Shown one piece after another: positions 1 to 11,483 of a stretch of DNA of 64,000 nt. Each line of letters begins with the position of its first letter. The first letter of the stretch is position 1. The position numbers and the translations under genes were made by a program. The notes below the pieces were generated by a model. It was not told the origin of the DNA. It saw nothing but the letters and a program-made list of their open reading frames with translations, and ran no database searches. Origin of the DNA: Pholiota molesta (taxonomy: Eukaryota > Basidiomycota > Agaricomycetes > Agaricales > Strophariaceae); contig JACGCK010000004.1 of the NCBI GenBank assembly GCA_014925825.1, positions 930,001 through 994,000 on the forward strand, written 5' to 3'.

Positions 1-214
1 ATTGAGGTGAAGAAGGCGTAGAGTCGGTAAGCAACCCAGTAGTTACGGTGCTGGAGCTGTAGCGGGATTCCGGAACAGTTTCTTGGGAATACCGAGATCC
101 CTCCACTGAACTTTCCGTCGGACTCCGTGAAAACCCTCGCATCACGTCTTCGTACAAGTCATTCAGGGCGTCGTCTCCAGGACTGGCAGGATAGGATTGA
201 GGTGCGATGGACAT
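1..214 (-). CDS. N-terminal fragment of an unidentified protein (runs off the window)
   Basis: Reading leftward from an ATG at 214-212, a frame stays open for 71 codons to the window edge, so only the start of the gene is present. The protein opens with MSIAPQSYPAS, has a short acidic helix-like stretch (DALNDLYEDVMRGF) and then becomes rich in Ser, Thr and Pro. No domain is visible. The layout of a short 'L..LYE' helix followed by a Ser/Thr-rich region loosely recalls the N-terminus of the Rho GEF at 38354, but this is too little to assign a family. The gene is divergent to the methyltransferase at 685. It is judged real because the frame is open, the context around the ATG is good and composition is protein-like; the product is unknown. 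Confidence 0.45.
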   Translation of the reverse strand, partial: MSIAPQSYPASPGDDALNDLYEDVMRGFSRSPTESSVEGSRYSQETVPESRYSSSTVTTGLLTDSTPSSPQ

Positions 215-684
215 GGTGGTATATGGCAGGCAGAGCGATAGCGTGATCGTGCAGCAAACAGCGTGTCAATGGGAAAGATCATCAGAGGGCGAGCACGCCG
301 GTGGGTCTACCAGGCATCTGAGCGGAGGATGAGTGGAAAGAGTGAAGAGTAATGTCCAATCGGCGCGTATCTCGCAACCAAATCAGGTCAGTGATGGCTG
401 CCGCCGCGACCAGTGCCGCCCACGCCGCCTGGCCAGCGTCCAAGCCTCAATCCATTCCCACCACAATCCTCTGCACCGTCTCAGTCTCTGCACAACACCG
501 CCGTTACCTCGACCACCACAGCCTCCAGCCTTGTCGGCGTTCACTGCTGCGAGCGTTATCGCGCTTCCGATTTAAATTTCTTCATCTTTGCTTATTATCA
601 GAAAGCGACAAGTCGTGATCTGCGCACATCTCAGGGCAATCTCACACTCCTGAATATCGTTTGGCTTGCTACTATCAAGAAAAC
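215..684. other. Divergent intergenic region
   Basis: This 470-bp stretch separates the left-edge gene from the methyltransferase. Short open frames exist on the + strand (for example from 352) but they overlap each other, are Pro/Ser/His-rich without motifs, and are not continued by splicing into a recognisable protein. I see no clear TATA box; presumably it holds both promoters. Confidence 0.4.
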
Positions 685-2262
685 ATGGCTTTATTGGCGG
701 AATCAAGTAAAAAAGCGACATCATCAGTTCAAAACATCGACCAAGATAAACCCCCCTTTGGATCAAGGTAAACATCTGTTACAGTATATTAACCTTTTCT
801 CCACCAACACTGATCACTGATTCTTCGAAGATTCTTGACCGACGAAGCTGATGTCTGGAGCCAAAACGCCTGGGATCATGTTCCGCCCCCAGACGATCAA
901 GTCGACGCCATCGCAAAATCTCTGTTAAAACAAAGGCTCGCACCCGTTCCCTTGGAAGAAAAGCAGAAGCTCAATGAGAAACCCGCCAAGCACTGGTATG
1001 TTTAAGATCCTCGTTTGATGTCCTCGGTTCCTTGAACAAAACGACATCTGCAGGGACAACTTCTACAAAATGAATGCTGCCAATTTTTTCCGAAATCGCA
1101 AATGGTACGAATGGATTTGATCATTGGGTGTGTTCCAATTCATGCTCTTGACGCTTCTAGGCTTCATAACGAATTTCCAGAGCTCGTAGCCGCAACGCAG
1201 TCTGGCGCAGGGCCTACCACTATAGTAGAAGTAGGCTGTGGTAAGTGAGATGAGATATTGAGCACATAAATTCATGTGACAAATTCACACCATGCGGTCA
1301 TTAGGCGCCGGTAATTCTGTGTTCCCTCTCCTCTCCGAAAACAAGAACCCCGAACTACGATTGCACGCTACGACTATGCTGCGCATGCGGTCAAATTGGT
1401 CCAGGTGAGCAGCGCATTCTACTTGTTGAAACACGTCCTTTACATCGCAAAAATTAGAACGATCCTCTGTATCTGTCCCCTCCCATGGGAACTATCCATG
1501 CGTCTGTATGGGACATCACTTCGCCAGAGGCGCTGCCTGCCGATATCGTCCCAGGTACAGTCGATATCGTTATCATGGTCTTCGTGATGAGCGCGTTGCA
1601 CCCCGACGAATGGGGACAAGCTATTGGCAACATCCATAAGGTGTCTACATTTGGCCCCTCTGATTATCATTACCCAGTATTAACCGTGGAGCTTTTGATC
1701 AGATCCTAAAGCCCGGCGGGCTCATCCTCTTTCGCGACTACGGTCGGTATGACCTAACGCAATTGCGCTTCAAAGGAGGCCGACTGCTCGATGAGAATTT
1801 CTATATCAGGGGAGACAAAACGAGAGTGTACTTCTTCGAGCTCGGTAAGCACTCTAAATTTGCACAAAAAAAACAAAAGGCTCAAGTCATTTTTAAGATG
1901 AACTATCATTACTCTTCACGGGCAAAAAAGTGTCACCAGAGACCGAGGTACATAATTCACTGGAAGAAGAGGAACGCGACGAAGTCGGGAATGATCTCGT
2001 TTTGGAAACAGATGCGGGAGATGCGACAATTACGATTGGTGGCTTGACTATCGCTTCCCACGATAATCAAGACTCCCGCTCCGCCGCACCCACAAATCCA
2101 CCAGTGATTCACCCAAATCTCCTGGGACCTCTGGCAAACTGCCCCCCGCATCCGCTGTTTACCACCGAGCAGCTCGGGGTCGATCGACGCCTAATTGTCA
2201 ACCGCAAGCGCCAGCTCAAGATGTACCGTGTCTGGATGCAGGGCAAATTTCGCAAACTGTGA
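685..2262 (+). CDS. tRNA N3-methylcytidine methyltransferase, Trm140/METTL2 type
   Basis: SAM-dependent methyltransferase expected to form m3C32 in the anticodon loop of tRNA-Thr/Ser. The start ATG at 685 gives [10 protein letters not shown] and leads into the family signature [13 protein letters not shown]. Introns fit at 768-830, 996-1053, 1105-1160, 1241-1304, 1405-1457, 1641-1702 and 1845-1897. Downstream are the characteristic [14 protein letters not shown] region, the SAM motif [14 protein letters not shown], the motif [29 protein letters not shown], and the C-terminal [19 protein letters not shown], where METTL2-type enzymes end. Full length is about 390 residues, normal for the family. 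One frame break lies near 1366-1372, where reading PELRLHA and then [11 protein letters not shown] needs one more base than is present. The stop is 224 bp from the stop of the convergent permease. Confidence 0.9.
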
Positions 2263-2486
2263 AACATGCTCTGGCCGCCTATACATACTTAGGCGTTAGG
2301 GAGCGTCAGGTTTGAACGGTGATGGAGCCGCATAATGGAGGAGCCATAGTTACATTACAATATGAATCTAAGTCCATAACCTCCGCCATGGTCGAACGTC
2401 CAAATGGACAAAGCAAAAAGGAGCCAAATCATGATTATATGGGTATACGTATGTAGATAGTGGCATATACTTTGGGAAGAACTACA

Positions 2487-5301
2487 TTAGAAGATAACAC
2501 TAGCAATGCGCTCCCAAACATTGTTGGGCTCCTGCTCTGGTTCTTCGGTCTCTTCAGGAGTAGGAATACCCTAAAGACTATCGTGTCAGCCTTTGCACAA
2601 ATTTGGACCTTTTGAATACTAACCGTGACGAAGTCCATCTCGTGCGGCTTCCAGAATGACGTCCTCTTAACGATCTTGAAGCCAAGGTATAGCACCACAA
2701 AGATGGGAATGTTAACATCTATGCAGTGAAGTAACGTGAGCACTAAAACAGGAAAAAATGATAGTACATGAAAGACGTACAGTCTGTGAAAAAGTCGCTG
2801 ACGTTGAACTTCCAGAAGACCTTGAATCCGTTGATGAAGATGAAGAAAGCTGTCCATCCAGCACCCCAGTAAGCAAGGTAAGGCTGGAATCGATTGTGGT
2901 ATGAGTTCGTGGTCATGTCAAATCCTTGCGCAAGCAGTCCTTTGCCTAACAATGAATAAAGAAAAGTCAGTTACTTGCCAAGTATCTTCATCATATATCA
3001 AATACGCACGGAATCTTAGGTAGGTGACGTTCATGACAAACCAACTCGTGAAACCGCCAGTGGTCGACAAATTGACGAACCAACTATGGAAGAAGGCGGG
3101 ATGTCAGATTTTGAAAAATATCGCATATAATGATTACTTACGTGAAGACCTTGTTTGCGCCTGAGGATATAGTCATGAACGACAGTAAAGTGAATGCCGA
3201 CTTCAGGATAACCACTTAGATGCCATCAAGCGGAAAATATGGGAACCACTCACGCTAACGAGAACAGCAAACAACGGGAGACCTTTCTTTGTGCAATAGG
3301 TCAGGAATTTAGGAGCTTGGCCACGAAGAGCGAGTCCGTAGAGCACACGCGAAGAGCAGAACAAGAAACTGTTTCCGGCAGAGAAAGCACTAGTGAAAAT
3401 ACAAGCGTTCACAATGTGAGGTAAGACTAGTAAAGAATGTCAATTCATCTGATAGTTAGATACGACACAAAGATAATACCTTTGATTCCGGCACGACTGA
3501 TTGCAATAACGAAAGGAGAGGCCGCTGCAGTTGCGTTGCCACTTGCTTGCAAAGAGAGTAATAAGGGGTCGTTATAGGCGACGAGCATGCCGATCATGAG
3601 GATTCCCAAAACCTATAGAGGGTTTTAAAATCTGAAATGGTTTTGTAAAGAAATATCCTCACGTAGAAAATAAGAATGCGCCAGAACACACGGCTAACAG
3701 CCTTGGCAATGTTGCGGCGGGGGCTCTCGGTCTCAGAGGCAGCACTATAGATGATGATTAATGACTGGGACTAAAACTGCAGTTCTTGAGTAAACTCACA
3801 TAACGACCAATTCCATACCCTGGAAAGAGAACGCAGCTTGTACCAAGACACCGAGGATGGCAAGGAAGCGATCCCACCCAATATGGTTGGGCTCGAGACC
3901 CAAACGGTTAATAGCACCAGGGTTTTTCCAGTACTGAGCAGTTGATCTTAAATTATTGGTCTTGAGGGTGGAAATAGTAAATGCTCACTCTGAATCCTAT
4001 ACGATCACCTTGTGGGCCGCCACCAAGATCGATGATGAGACCAGTAAGGAGCAAGCCGACGATGAGGACGACTAGATTCGATATTTCATTTTAGGACTAT
4101 AATTATGAGTAATGGCAGATATGAGCACTTACGCTTGATTATGGCAAATATGAATTCAGCTGTGAACAATGTTGAGATCTATAGCAGAAAAATCCGTTTA
4201 TAGACTTACATTCCCCGAAATACCTATGCAATTTATGTCAACTTTAGAAATGTTGTCATGCAATTCAAAATATTTACCTGACACCAAAGATGTTGATAAG
4301 GCAAACCAGAACGCAGATCACGAGAGTGTAGCCTGCAATATGGGCGGTCTTCCAATTGATCGGTCAACAATTAATATCGTCTATCCTGTTTTGGATAACT
4401 TACAGATGCATTCTGGTCCCAGAAAGTTAGCAGGATGACAGCAGCCGTGATTTCAACGGGCGTGGAAATACTGTTGGACGAAGATAGCGTGAGTGCCAGG
4501 AAATTTGATAGGACTTAAACTGTCCACAGACGCGTTGGTGTAGAAATAGTTCTATTGAGTAAACGTTAGTGATTGTGAACAGCTGATAGCAAGCATATGT
4601 AACATACCCAGCCGGTGGCAAAACCGAGGGCAGGATCAACCCATCGGGCAGCTAACAGTCATGTGTTATTAGTTATTAGAGAGATTACACAGTTAGCAGA
4701 TTCACAAGACGCGTACCAAAATGCGGGAAAGTTCCTGAGATTGGGGCCCAAGTAGACATTTCACCGACGGCGCACAGTGATCTAATATTGAGAAATAAGA
4801 TATCTGCAGCAAAAGCCAGCATCAAGTAATACGCACGCGTATGCCACAGTACCAACAAGGATATATGCTAAAAGGGCGCCCAAGGGGCCGGCTTCTGACA
4901 AAGCTCCACCAGAACCCAAGAAAAGACCAGTGCCAATGGTCCCAGCGATCTGTGGAAGTTTAAAAAATGAATTCAATAAATCATGGTCATTGTGGAGCAA
5001 CGCTCTCTCGTGCTTACAGCAATCCTGTTCGACGCAACGAGTTCAATAACAATAACATTGCTGTGTAGGGAAGAAGAAAAGACTTACATCTGAACATGGC
5101 GCTGCTTGAGCCGGCGCTGAACGCGGTCAAGGTCGTGAACATCGAAGTGGTATCTACAACATTGATGAGCTGAAAATTGTTCAGGACGACATGGGCGGCG
5201 TACTGTGGATTGGAGTTGACGACGGCATCGGGAGGAAGACCCTTCTCGAGACTCTCGCTTTCCTGCTCGCGCTTGAGCGTTTCCTGCTTTTCGTTCTCCA
5301 T
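2487..5301 (-). CDS. Amino-acid permease (fungal YAT/AAT family)
   Basis: Plasma-membrane amino-acid/proton symporter of the fungal Gap1-like family. The start ATG at 5301-5299 (MENEKQETLKREQ) gives an acidic cytosolic N-terminus. A probable 50-nt intron at 5154-5203 brings in the conserved RRLKQRHVQM just before TM1. TM1 is IAIAGTIGTGLFLGSGGAL. The join between them requires a 7-nt microexon (5018-5024) flanked by introns 5025-5087 and 4950-5017. Further exons carry AFSAGNSFLFCSSRVLYG and LALRGQAPKFLTYCTKKG, a hallmark of the family, and the protein ends in a Glu-rich tail, WERIASVIF. Ten or more introns interrupt the gene. Two GATAAG-type sites lie upstream, consistent with nitrogen control. 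Substrate specificity cannot be read from sequence. Confidence 0.88.
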
Positions 5302-5435
5302 GGTGAACAGATGTAGACCAAAAGAGGGTGATGGATGGGAAGAAAGAAGTCTGGGAAGCTTTGGCCTATGTAGTCTGTTGATGCTTTTATGCAACAGGGG
5401 TTAGTGTGGGTGCCCCGAGCAGATAGACGGATAGC

Positions 5436-5443
5436 TATATATA
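5436..5443 (-). promoter_or_regulatory. Candidate TATA box of the permease gene
   Basis: TATATATA-like octamer about 135 bp upstream of the permease ATG on the minus strand, in an otherwise mixed sequence. Position suits a fungal core promoter with a modest 5' leader; no transcript data. Confidence 0.35.
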
Positions 5444-5494
5444 GATTGCCACACATGGGTTCACCTGTGGAGATTGACTGCCCTGACACTTATA

Positions 5495-5574
5495 CTTATC
5501 TCTGCATCATTCACAGCCTAGCCGACTCACAGCCTAGCCGACAGATACCTCAATTCAAGTCCTCAGATGATAAG
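5495..5574 (-). promoter_or_regulatory. Two GATA-factor type sites upstream of the permease
   Basis: CTTATC at 5495-5500 and GATAAG at 5569-5574, about 195 and 270 bp upstream of the permease ATG. GATAAG is the known binding core of fungal nitrogen-regulatory GATA factors (AreA/NIT2 class), which commonly control amino-acid permeases. The motif is short, so chance occurrence is possible. Confidence 0.3.
5511..5542. repeat. Perfect tandem 16-bp repeat, two copies
   Basis: The unit TCACAGCCTAGCCGAC occurs twice head to tail (5511-5526 and 5527-5542) between the two candidate GATA sites upstream of the permease. Confidence 0.8.
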
Positions 5575-6552
5575 TAAGATCCATAGCCCACATCGACACC
5601 GCCTCAAAAGCAGGTATGAGGACGCTAGGAAGCTGTCTCTGTCCGCCCCAATTAGAACATGCGGCGGTTTCATTGTTTAACAGGTGCACCACAGCCAAGC
5701 TGTCAGACTGAGATGTAAAAGCGAGACGTATCGTGAAGGTCCCATTCAAATGTTAGAATGGTCCAGAGGTGTATACGTAGCAATTACAGTTCCAAACTTC
5801 CACATGGTGCCTCTTTGCAAGTCAAGAAGCGAGAAAGCCTTCTGTTGAAATTATCAGACACAATCAGCAATCCCAAGAGTATCATGAAATTTGAGACGAA
5901 TTAGAACATAGATTCACGATTCACGATGGAGCTAAGCGCTGTGTTCTGTTATATGCTCACATGAGACGAATCCAACTGTTCATCATAGCAATAGCAGTCA
6001 CCCGCAAAGAATATTTCTTGCCGAATCCTGACGTTTGGGTAAATGCACACCCTTTGAAGGACATGGGATAGCCTTGTATTTAACGCACAAAACGGTGCTG
6101 TCAGACACTGTGGGCAATGGGCATCCATTTCCGCAGTTGATGGCGCACGAGCAAGTGATTGGTCGCCTATATGCCTTCGAGAGCGGTGATAGGATCTGTT
6201 CACAAGGTATAAGAGTCAACCGAGTCCATAGAGAGCCAGTCAGAGTCCAGACAACGATGAGGAAGTCCATGAGTCGACCTGACTTGATCCTGACAAGTCG
6301 GAAATGCCTGGCAGGAATGAACCAACATAGAATTACCCAATTGGGTACTCATTAGAGTCTAACAAATCATGTGATATATAAACGGCTACCGGTCCGCCGT
6401 CATCATAGTCAGTCACTTTCACTGTCAGTGTCAGTCTCCAACCAACTCACTCACGCACGAATTACGCACTGCTTCACGATTGTTATTCCCTTCCTAGTTC
6501 CGAATACCAAGGAAATATATGCTCTGAAGTATAATATTGTTCCTTTGTAGGA

Positions 6553-9500
6553 ATGACCACTCGTCTCAAACGGAAGCTCGGCGAACTGGGGGTCGACACC
6601 TCCAGCCGAAAAGCCAATGAGAACTTCTGCCTTGTGAGTTATACGTTCAGCTTAGATTCATATCAGACTCAAGGCGCGTAATACAGATTGGGACTCCTTT
6701 ACCGCCTCTGGAGAAGTCGAAAGATACAGGGGAATTTGTGCCATTATGGAAGCAAGAAGTACGCGACGAGAAGGGTCGTAGGCGTCTGCATGGCGCCTTT
6801 ACTGGTGGATTTTCAGCCGGATACTTCAACACAGTTGGGTCCAAAGAGGGTATGCTCAAGTTTGATATTTTCTCATAACCACAGTACCAATATTTTACAA
6901 GGATGGACACCTGCGACTTTCACCTCTTCTCGAAATGAGAGAGCAAAGAAAGCAGCAATGCGTCCGGAAGATTTCATGGACGAGGAGGACATACAAGATC
7001 TGAAAGACAGTCGAACTATTGTTGACACAACGGAGGAGATGGACTTCCTGGGCGGAACACAAGCGGAATTGCGCGGAAAGTTGGGCGAGGATGATTCAGA
7101 AAAAGAGTGCGTTTGTGCAAATCATTATAATGGATAGTGACTCAATGTATCTGCCACAGCCCAATCACTCGGGCACTCGAAGCCTCTCTACTTCCGGCAC
7201 CAAAGGATTCTGTAGGTGCTCGAATACTCAAAAGGATGGGGTGGCGATTAGGTCAAGGAATTGGTCCGCGAATATCACTGAAACAGCGCAAGCTGCAAGA
7301 TGCATTAGCCTATGACGCATTGACCGGAACCAAGTTTTCCGGAAGTACACTCGATATTCCTGAAGACGATGAAGAAGCTAACAAGCATAGCTACGCCCCA
7401 CGAGACACTCCGATCTTAGTTGTGAAGAGAAAGGACAATGCTCATGGACTAGGCTATGTCCCCGGCCGGAGTCTTACAGAAAGCTTAGGCGGTACTGCTG
7501 CTGGTGCTATCAAAGGCCCCAAATTAGCAGGTAAAGATGTTGGTCACATTTTTTACGTAGTCATATAACATTTTATCGTTCTAGGGGGATTCGGCCTCGG
7601 GGCCCTCAATGACGCGGACGAGGACGATTTGGACGTCTATGATCACGACCATCGCAGTTCCGCCAACGTGTTGCATATGACCACATAAATGGGGATGAAG
7701 ACGACACAGTTGTCATTGGTGGCAGATTGTCCAAACAGAAGGCTTCAATACCTGTATGTATCAAACACATATCTCGCTCTATTGACTCTATTTTGACATC
7801 CACAAGAGACCCTCTTCCTCTATACAGCATTTCAGAGATGGACGGCCTGTGTTGGCTGGCTTTATATTGTCAGATCAACCAGTTGCAGAGGACCGATGGT
7901 AAAAAATATTTATCATTGATACCCGGAATGTCTCTCACATTGCCTTCTTAGGTTTGCATTGCCCGACATTCCAGCTGGCTGGAAACCTGACCCAAGTCGA
8001 GTATGGTCTAAAGATAAGGAAAATATCCCAACTCCAGCACCTGTTCCCAGTGCTCAGCCTCATGCGCAATGGAAAAGATCGCAGATATCAGCTGATCAGG
8101 TGAGTAGATATCTTATACAAGGCGCCCCTTGGGCCTAATTGTTTGTTTTTGGCAGAGAGGATCAATATTGGGTGAAACACCGCTACAGGCGGCACCACGT
8201 TCCGTTTTTGACTACATGTCCGAGAAAGACAAAGAACGGATTAAGAGGATCACATCTAGTTTGACGGGCGCAGCCACTACAGGCGTTTCCCCTATTCCCG
8301 GCCCACCGCCTCCGCCAGTCTCGCTAGCTAAGCTTGAACCACATATCGCACAAGCTGCGCTACGGGGATTCCAGCCTTTCAATTCTGACCCCGGAAAGCA
8401 AGCGCGATACACGCATACCTTCAATCGCAGGCAATCCAAGATGGATCGGCGCCCCCTCTGAAACGTCTGCCGACCCAAAAGGATGACGAATTCCACAAGG
8501 AGCTGGAGGATTATGCTAAGGCGGCCTCGCTATTTAAGCCCATGTCTGGCGCTATGGCCGGGCGGTTCACAAGCGCGGCTGTTATCGAAACTGGGCCGAA
8601 AATTGTGGAAGGCTTCACACCCCTAGCCAGGAGGAAATTGCTGCAAAGGAAGCTCAAAAAGAAGGAAGAAGACGACAAAATAAGTCCTAAAGCTCATGCA
8701 GCGAAGATGGGCATGTACGGGCCACTAACTAGGGAAAAGAAACCGTGGCAGCCAGCTAAACTGCTCTGCAAGCGCTTCGGCGTGAAGGATCCGAATCCAG
8801 AGCCTGAAGTGTCGAAAGAGCCTATGGCAGGTCCCAACACAAGTGCACCGTCTTTCGCCCACCCAGACCAGGAATCTGGTCATCCCGTGGCGGGAACGAG
8901 CAAGGATGAGACAGCCCCATCGCAGCAAATTGACCGACCCCGCGACTTGGCGAATATCGGACTTGGTGAAGATGAGACACAGGGGCAAGATACATTGACA
9001 TACGAGCGTCCTTCTATGGACATCTTCAAGGCAATTTTTGCGAGCGACAGTGAAGACTCGGACGACGAAGCGCCGGTTGCTGACGATAGCGATGATGAAG
9101 CTGCCGCTTCTGCGAAGCCGAAAGAGACTACTGGTTTTACACCTGCCACAGCTATTCTTGACGATACTCCTGTCGATTTAAGCACATTCAAGCCTACTTT
9201 CATTCCGCGTGAGGGAAAGTCCAAGAAATCGAGGGATGAAGAGAAATCGAAAGACAAGAAAGAGAAGAAAGAAAAGAAAGAAAAGAAGAAAAAAGAGAAG
9301 AAGGCGGTCTTGGTATCCTTTGAGCTGGATGAGGACGGTGCAGAGGCTGAGGTGAAACAACCCAAAGATCGGCCCAAGAAGAAACGCAAGGAGGACAAGA
9401 TAGATAACGACGATGAAGACCAGGGAATGTGGGCTGCGAAACATCCCGCCGAGCCTGCTAACACGACTTCTGTCGTTCCACCTCCTGCTATCCCATCCGA

Positions 9501-9594
9501 CCAAGCTGAGGCAGCTCCTCAAGTTACTGGTCCAAAAGGCCGTAAAAGGGCGATAGATTTATGTAACCCTCATCTTATTGGTAGGATAGATTAA
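6553..9594 (+). CDS. G-patch domain splicing factor, GPATCH1/TOUGH-like
   Basis: Nuclear G-patch protein of the GPATCH1 (human) / TGH (plant) family, linked to the spliceosome. The start ATG at 6553 gives [15 protein letters not shown]. An N-terminal domain typical of the family ([22 protein letters not shown], spanning the first introns) is followed by PEDFMDEED and the G-patch, [18 protein letters not shown]. Later come [29 protein letters not shown], the central block [14 protein letters not shown] with [15 protein letters not shown], and [15 protein letters not shown] with [14 protein letters not shown]. The C-terminus is long, acidic and Lys-rich (alternating K/E run near 9240-9305). Introns fit at 6634-6686 and about 7107-7161, among others. 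Two frame breaks, near 7641-7647 and 8408-8414, both look like a single missing base. The gene is convergent with Mak11, the stops being 47 bp apart. Confidence 0.88.
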
Positions 9595-9641
9595 GAGTGT
9601 TGTATCATTTACAACGTCCTATCTCATTGCTCTTTTCCATA

Positions 9642-11294
9642 TTAGATAAGTGGCGAACATAAATGTCGAACAGCGTCTATTCGCTCTCTTCCTCGTCCTC
9701 TTCTTCTCCTCTCTTCCTCCTCTCCTTCCTCCTCATCTTGTTCATCTGCCTCTCCCTCTTCCCAGCCATCCTCACTGTCGTCATCATCCTCATCTTCATC
9801 TCGTTTCCGTTTGGCATCCCCAGTAGAGGTAACACTCTCCAGACGTCGTCGGCGAGCGTTACACACGTCAAACGTGTTCCTTTAGAGTCATAACTGACCA
9901 AAGGTTCGATTTTCACTATCTCTGGTGATGGTGCATCGGTCATTTCTGGTATGGAGGCAATATCGTAGAGGTTGATGAACCCATCAGATGATACTGTACA
10001 CGCGATGACAGTCGACGTTCTTCCTGAAGATTCCGGAAGCGCTATCTCCAGAGTTTGAACAGCCTTAACTCTGTATACTTATTAGCTAAATCATGGCTTG
10101 AGATTGAGCGAGGCTCACCGATTTATGTGGCCGACCATCTCTGCGATGACACTCGGTGCGCTTCCGTCTTTGGGAATGTCGTAAACTGATAGCTTGTGGT
10201 CCTCCGCTCCCACTAGTAGGAACTCGCCTTCGCTTCCCACTCGCCTGCAGAATTTTATATCATGTATTCGAGAAGCATGAGTGATTGTACACAACATATC
10301 CATATTCTGTGTTATCCATCATTAATTATATGAGCAAATAAACTGAATACATCAACTCACCGTTGAATAAATATCCATGGTGGATCCTGACTGAACGACA
10401 AATTTGGATCCATCTGTTGACCAACGAACAACTTCTCCCTCTTTTTTTGGATTACAAACTTGCGATCTCGATCGATGAAAATAAATAAAATACCTTTGCC
10501 AAGTTTTGTGCTAGCAACGCCTTTGCCTCGCATGAGATCCCACATCCTCATGCCCTGTCCTTCCGACGCTAAGGCGACTTTTCCAGATGGGTGGACTGCG
10601 ACAGCGTTTACACGGCCTTTGTGGCCTTTTAATGAACGTAGAACGGCCCAATCTCGAGCACGGAATAGGCAGAGTGTGCCGTCCTCGGATGCAGATAGTA
10701 AATGCGAACGCGAAGGAAAAGTAGATGCGTTACCGATCCTAATTTAATTTGGTGAGTTCAGGAGAGGCGTAGTATATAATGCCGACGTACCTTCGTGGTG
10801 CATTAGACCACCGATTTCTTTCCGTCGTCTGAGATCCCATACCTTGATGATTTCGTCTGCGCTTCCCGTCGCAAGCCACTTGCCTCCATGTGGTGACGCC
10901 GCAACAGCCTTGATACAAGATACGTGCGCTGGGAATATGAATGTAGGCTTCAACTGGAACTGCATTTTGAATCTTCGAAAGTAACCGTTCCTTCCAGACC
11001 GTACAAAAGTTTTTCATAGGAGCCTGCAACGATCTTGAATGAAGTGGGTAGCGGATGCTGTTCTTCGGACTTCTTGACTTTGGTCTTTGATTTGGCTTCG
11101 GTAGAAGCTTTGATCTCCTTTTCTTTTCCTTTAGCTGAAGGCGAAAGCGGTTGAGCTCCTTCTTTTGCTACTTTCTGTGACAATTTTGGGCGTAAGGTGT
11201 TTTCTTTCGTCCGTGACTGCCGTTTGGAAGGTGCTTCTACTCTTGCCTTCTTTATTGGTCGTTCTTGAGATTTGCCTTGGGTATGTTTAACCAT
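9642..11294 (-). CDS. WD40 ribosome-biogenesis protein, Mak11/PAK1IP1-like
   Basis: Nucleolar WD40 protein required for 60S subunit assembly (yeast Mak11, human PAK1IP1). The start ATG at 11294-11292 opens a basic Lys/Ser-rich extension (MVKHTQGKSQERPIKK), followed by the first propeller strand FKIVAGSYEKLLYGLEG. WD repeats follow: IFPAHVSCIKAVAASPHG with WLATGSADEIIKVWDL, then LLSASEDGTLCLFRARDW, LKGHKGRVNAVAVHPSGK, EGQGMRMWDLMRGKG and FLLVGAEDHKLSVYDI. The tail is strongly acidic. Frame breaks lie near 10964-10970 (four-base T run on the + strand, A run in the gene) and 9843-9855; both need one added base. Downstream of the second break two tails are possible; the acidic one ending at 9642 fits the family better. 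The gene shares a 189-bp divergent promoter with gatA. Confidence 0.85.
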
Positions 11295-11483
11295 TTTAGA
11301 GAGTAAGTATGCCGAGAAAGGGACAAAGGGTGCACAAAAAATATACGCGTGGTTATTTTCGGAGAGAGATGCCAAACAACGCCGACTGACGCGCCAGGAT
11401 TGCGGTCGCGTCCCAAATCGAACTGTTGACAATAGTCCTCTAAACCTCTACTTCATTCTCTTGGGCTCTCGAAAGGCGATGAG
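11295..11483. promoter_or_regulatory. Short bidirectional promoter, Mak11 / GatA
   Basis: Only 189 bp separate the two divergent start codons, so the promoters must overlap. No TATA box is evident. One gene serves cytosolic ribosome assembly and the other mitochondrial translation, so shared growth-linked control is plausible but not shown. Confidence 0.45.

Larger units (their letters stand above)
5302..6552. other. Divergent intergenic region, permease / G-patch gene
   Basis: About 1.25 kb with the permease promoter on the left and the G-patch gene promoter on the right. Open frames inside (for example 6035-6355 + and 5949-6203 -) are antisense to each other and show no domain. It contains a perfect 16-bp tandem duplication at 5511-5542. 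Confidence 0.45.

Noticed and set aside
8880..9464. 194-codon minus-strand frame rich in Ser/Phe
   Set aside because: It is the antisense shadow of the Lys/Glu/Asp-rich C-terminus of the G-patch gene; composition is purely mirrored low complexity.
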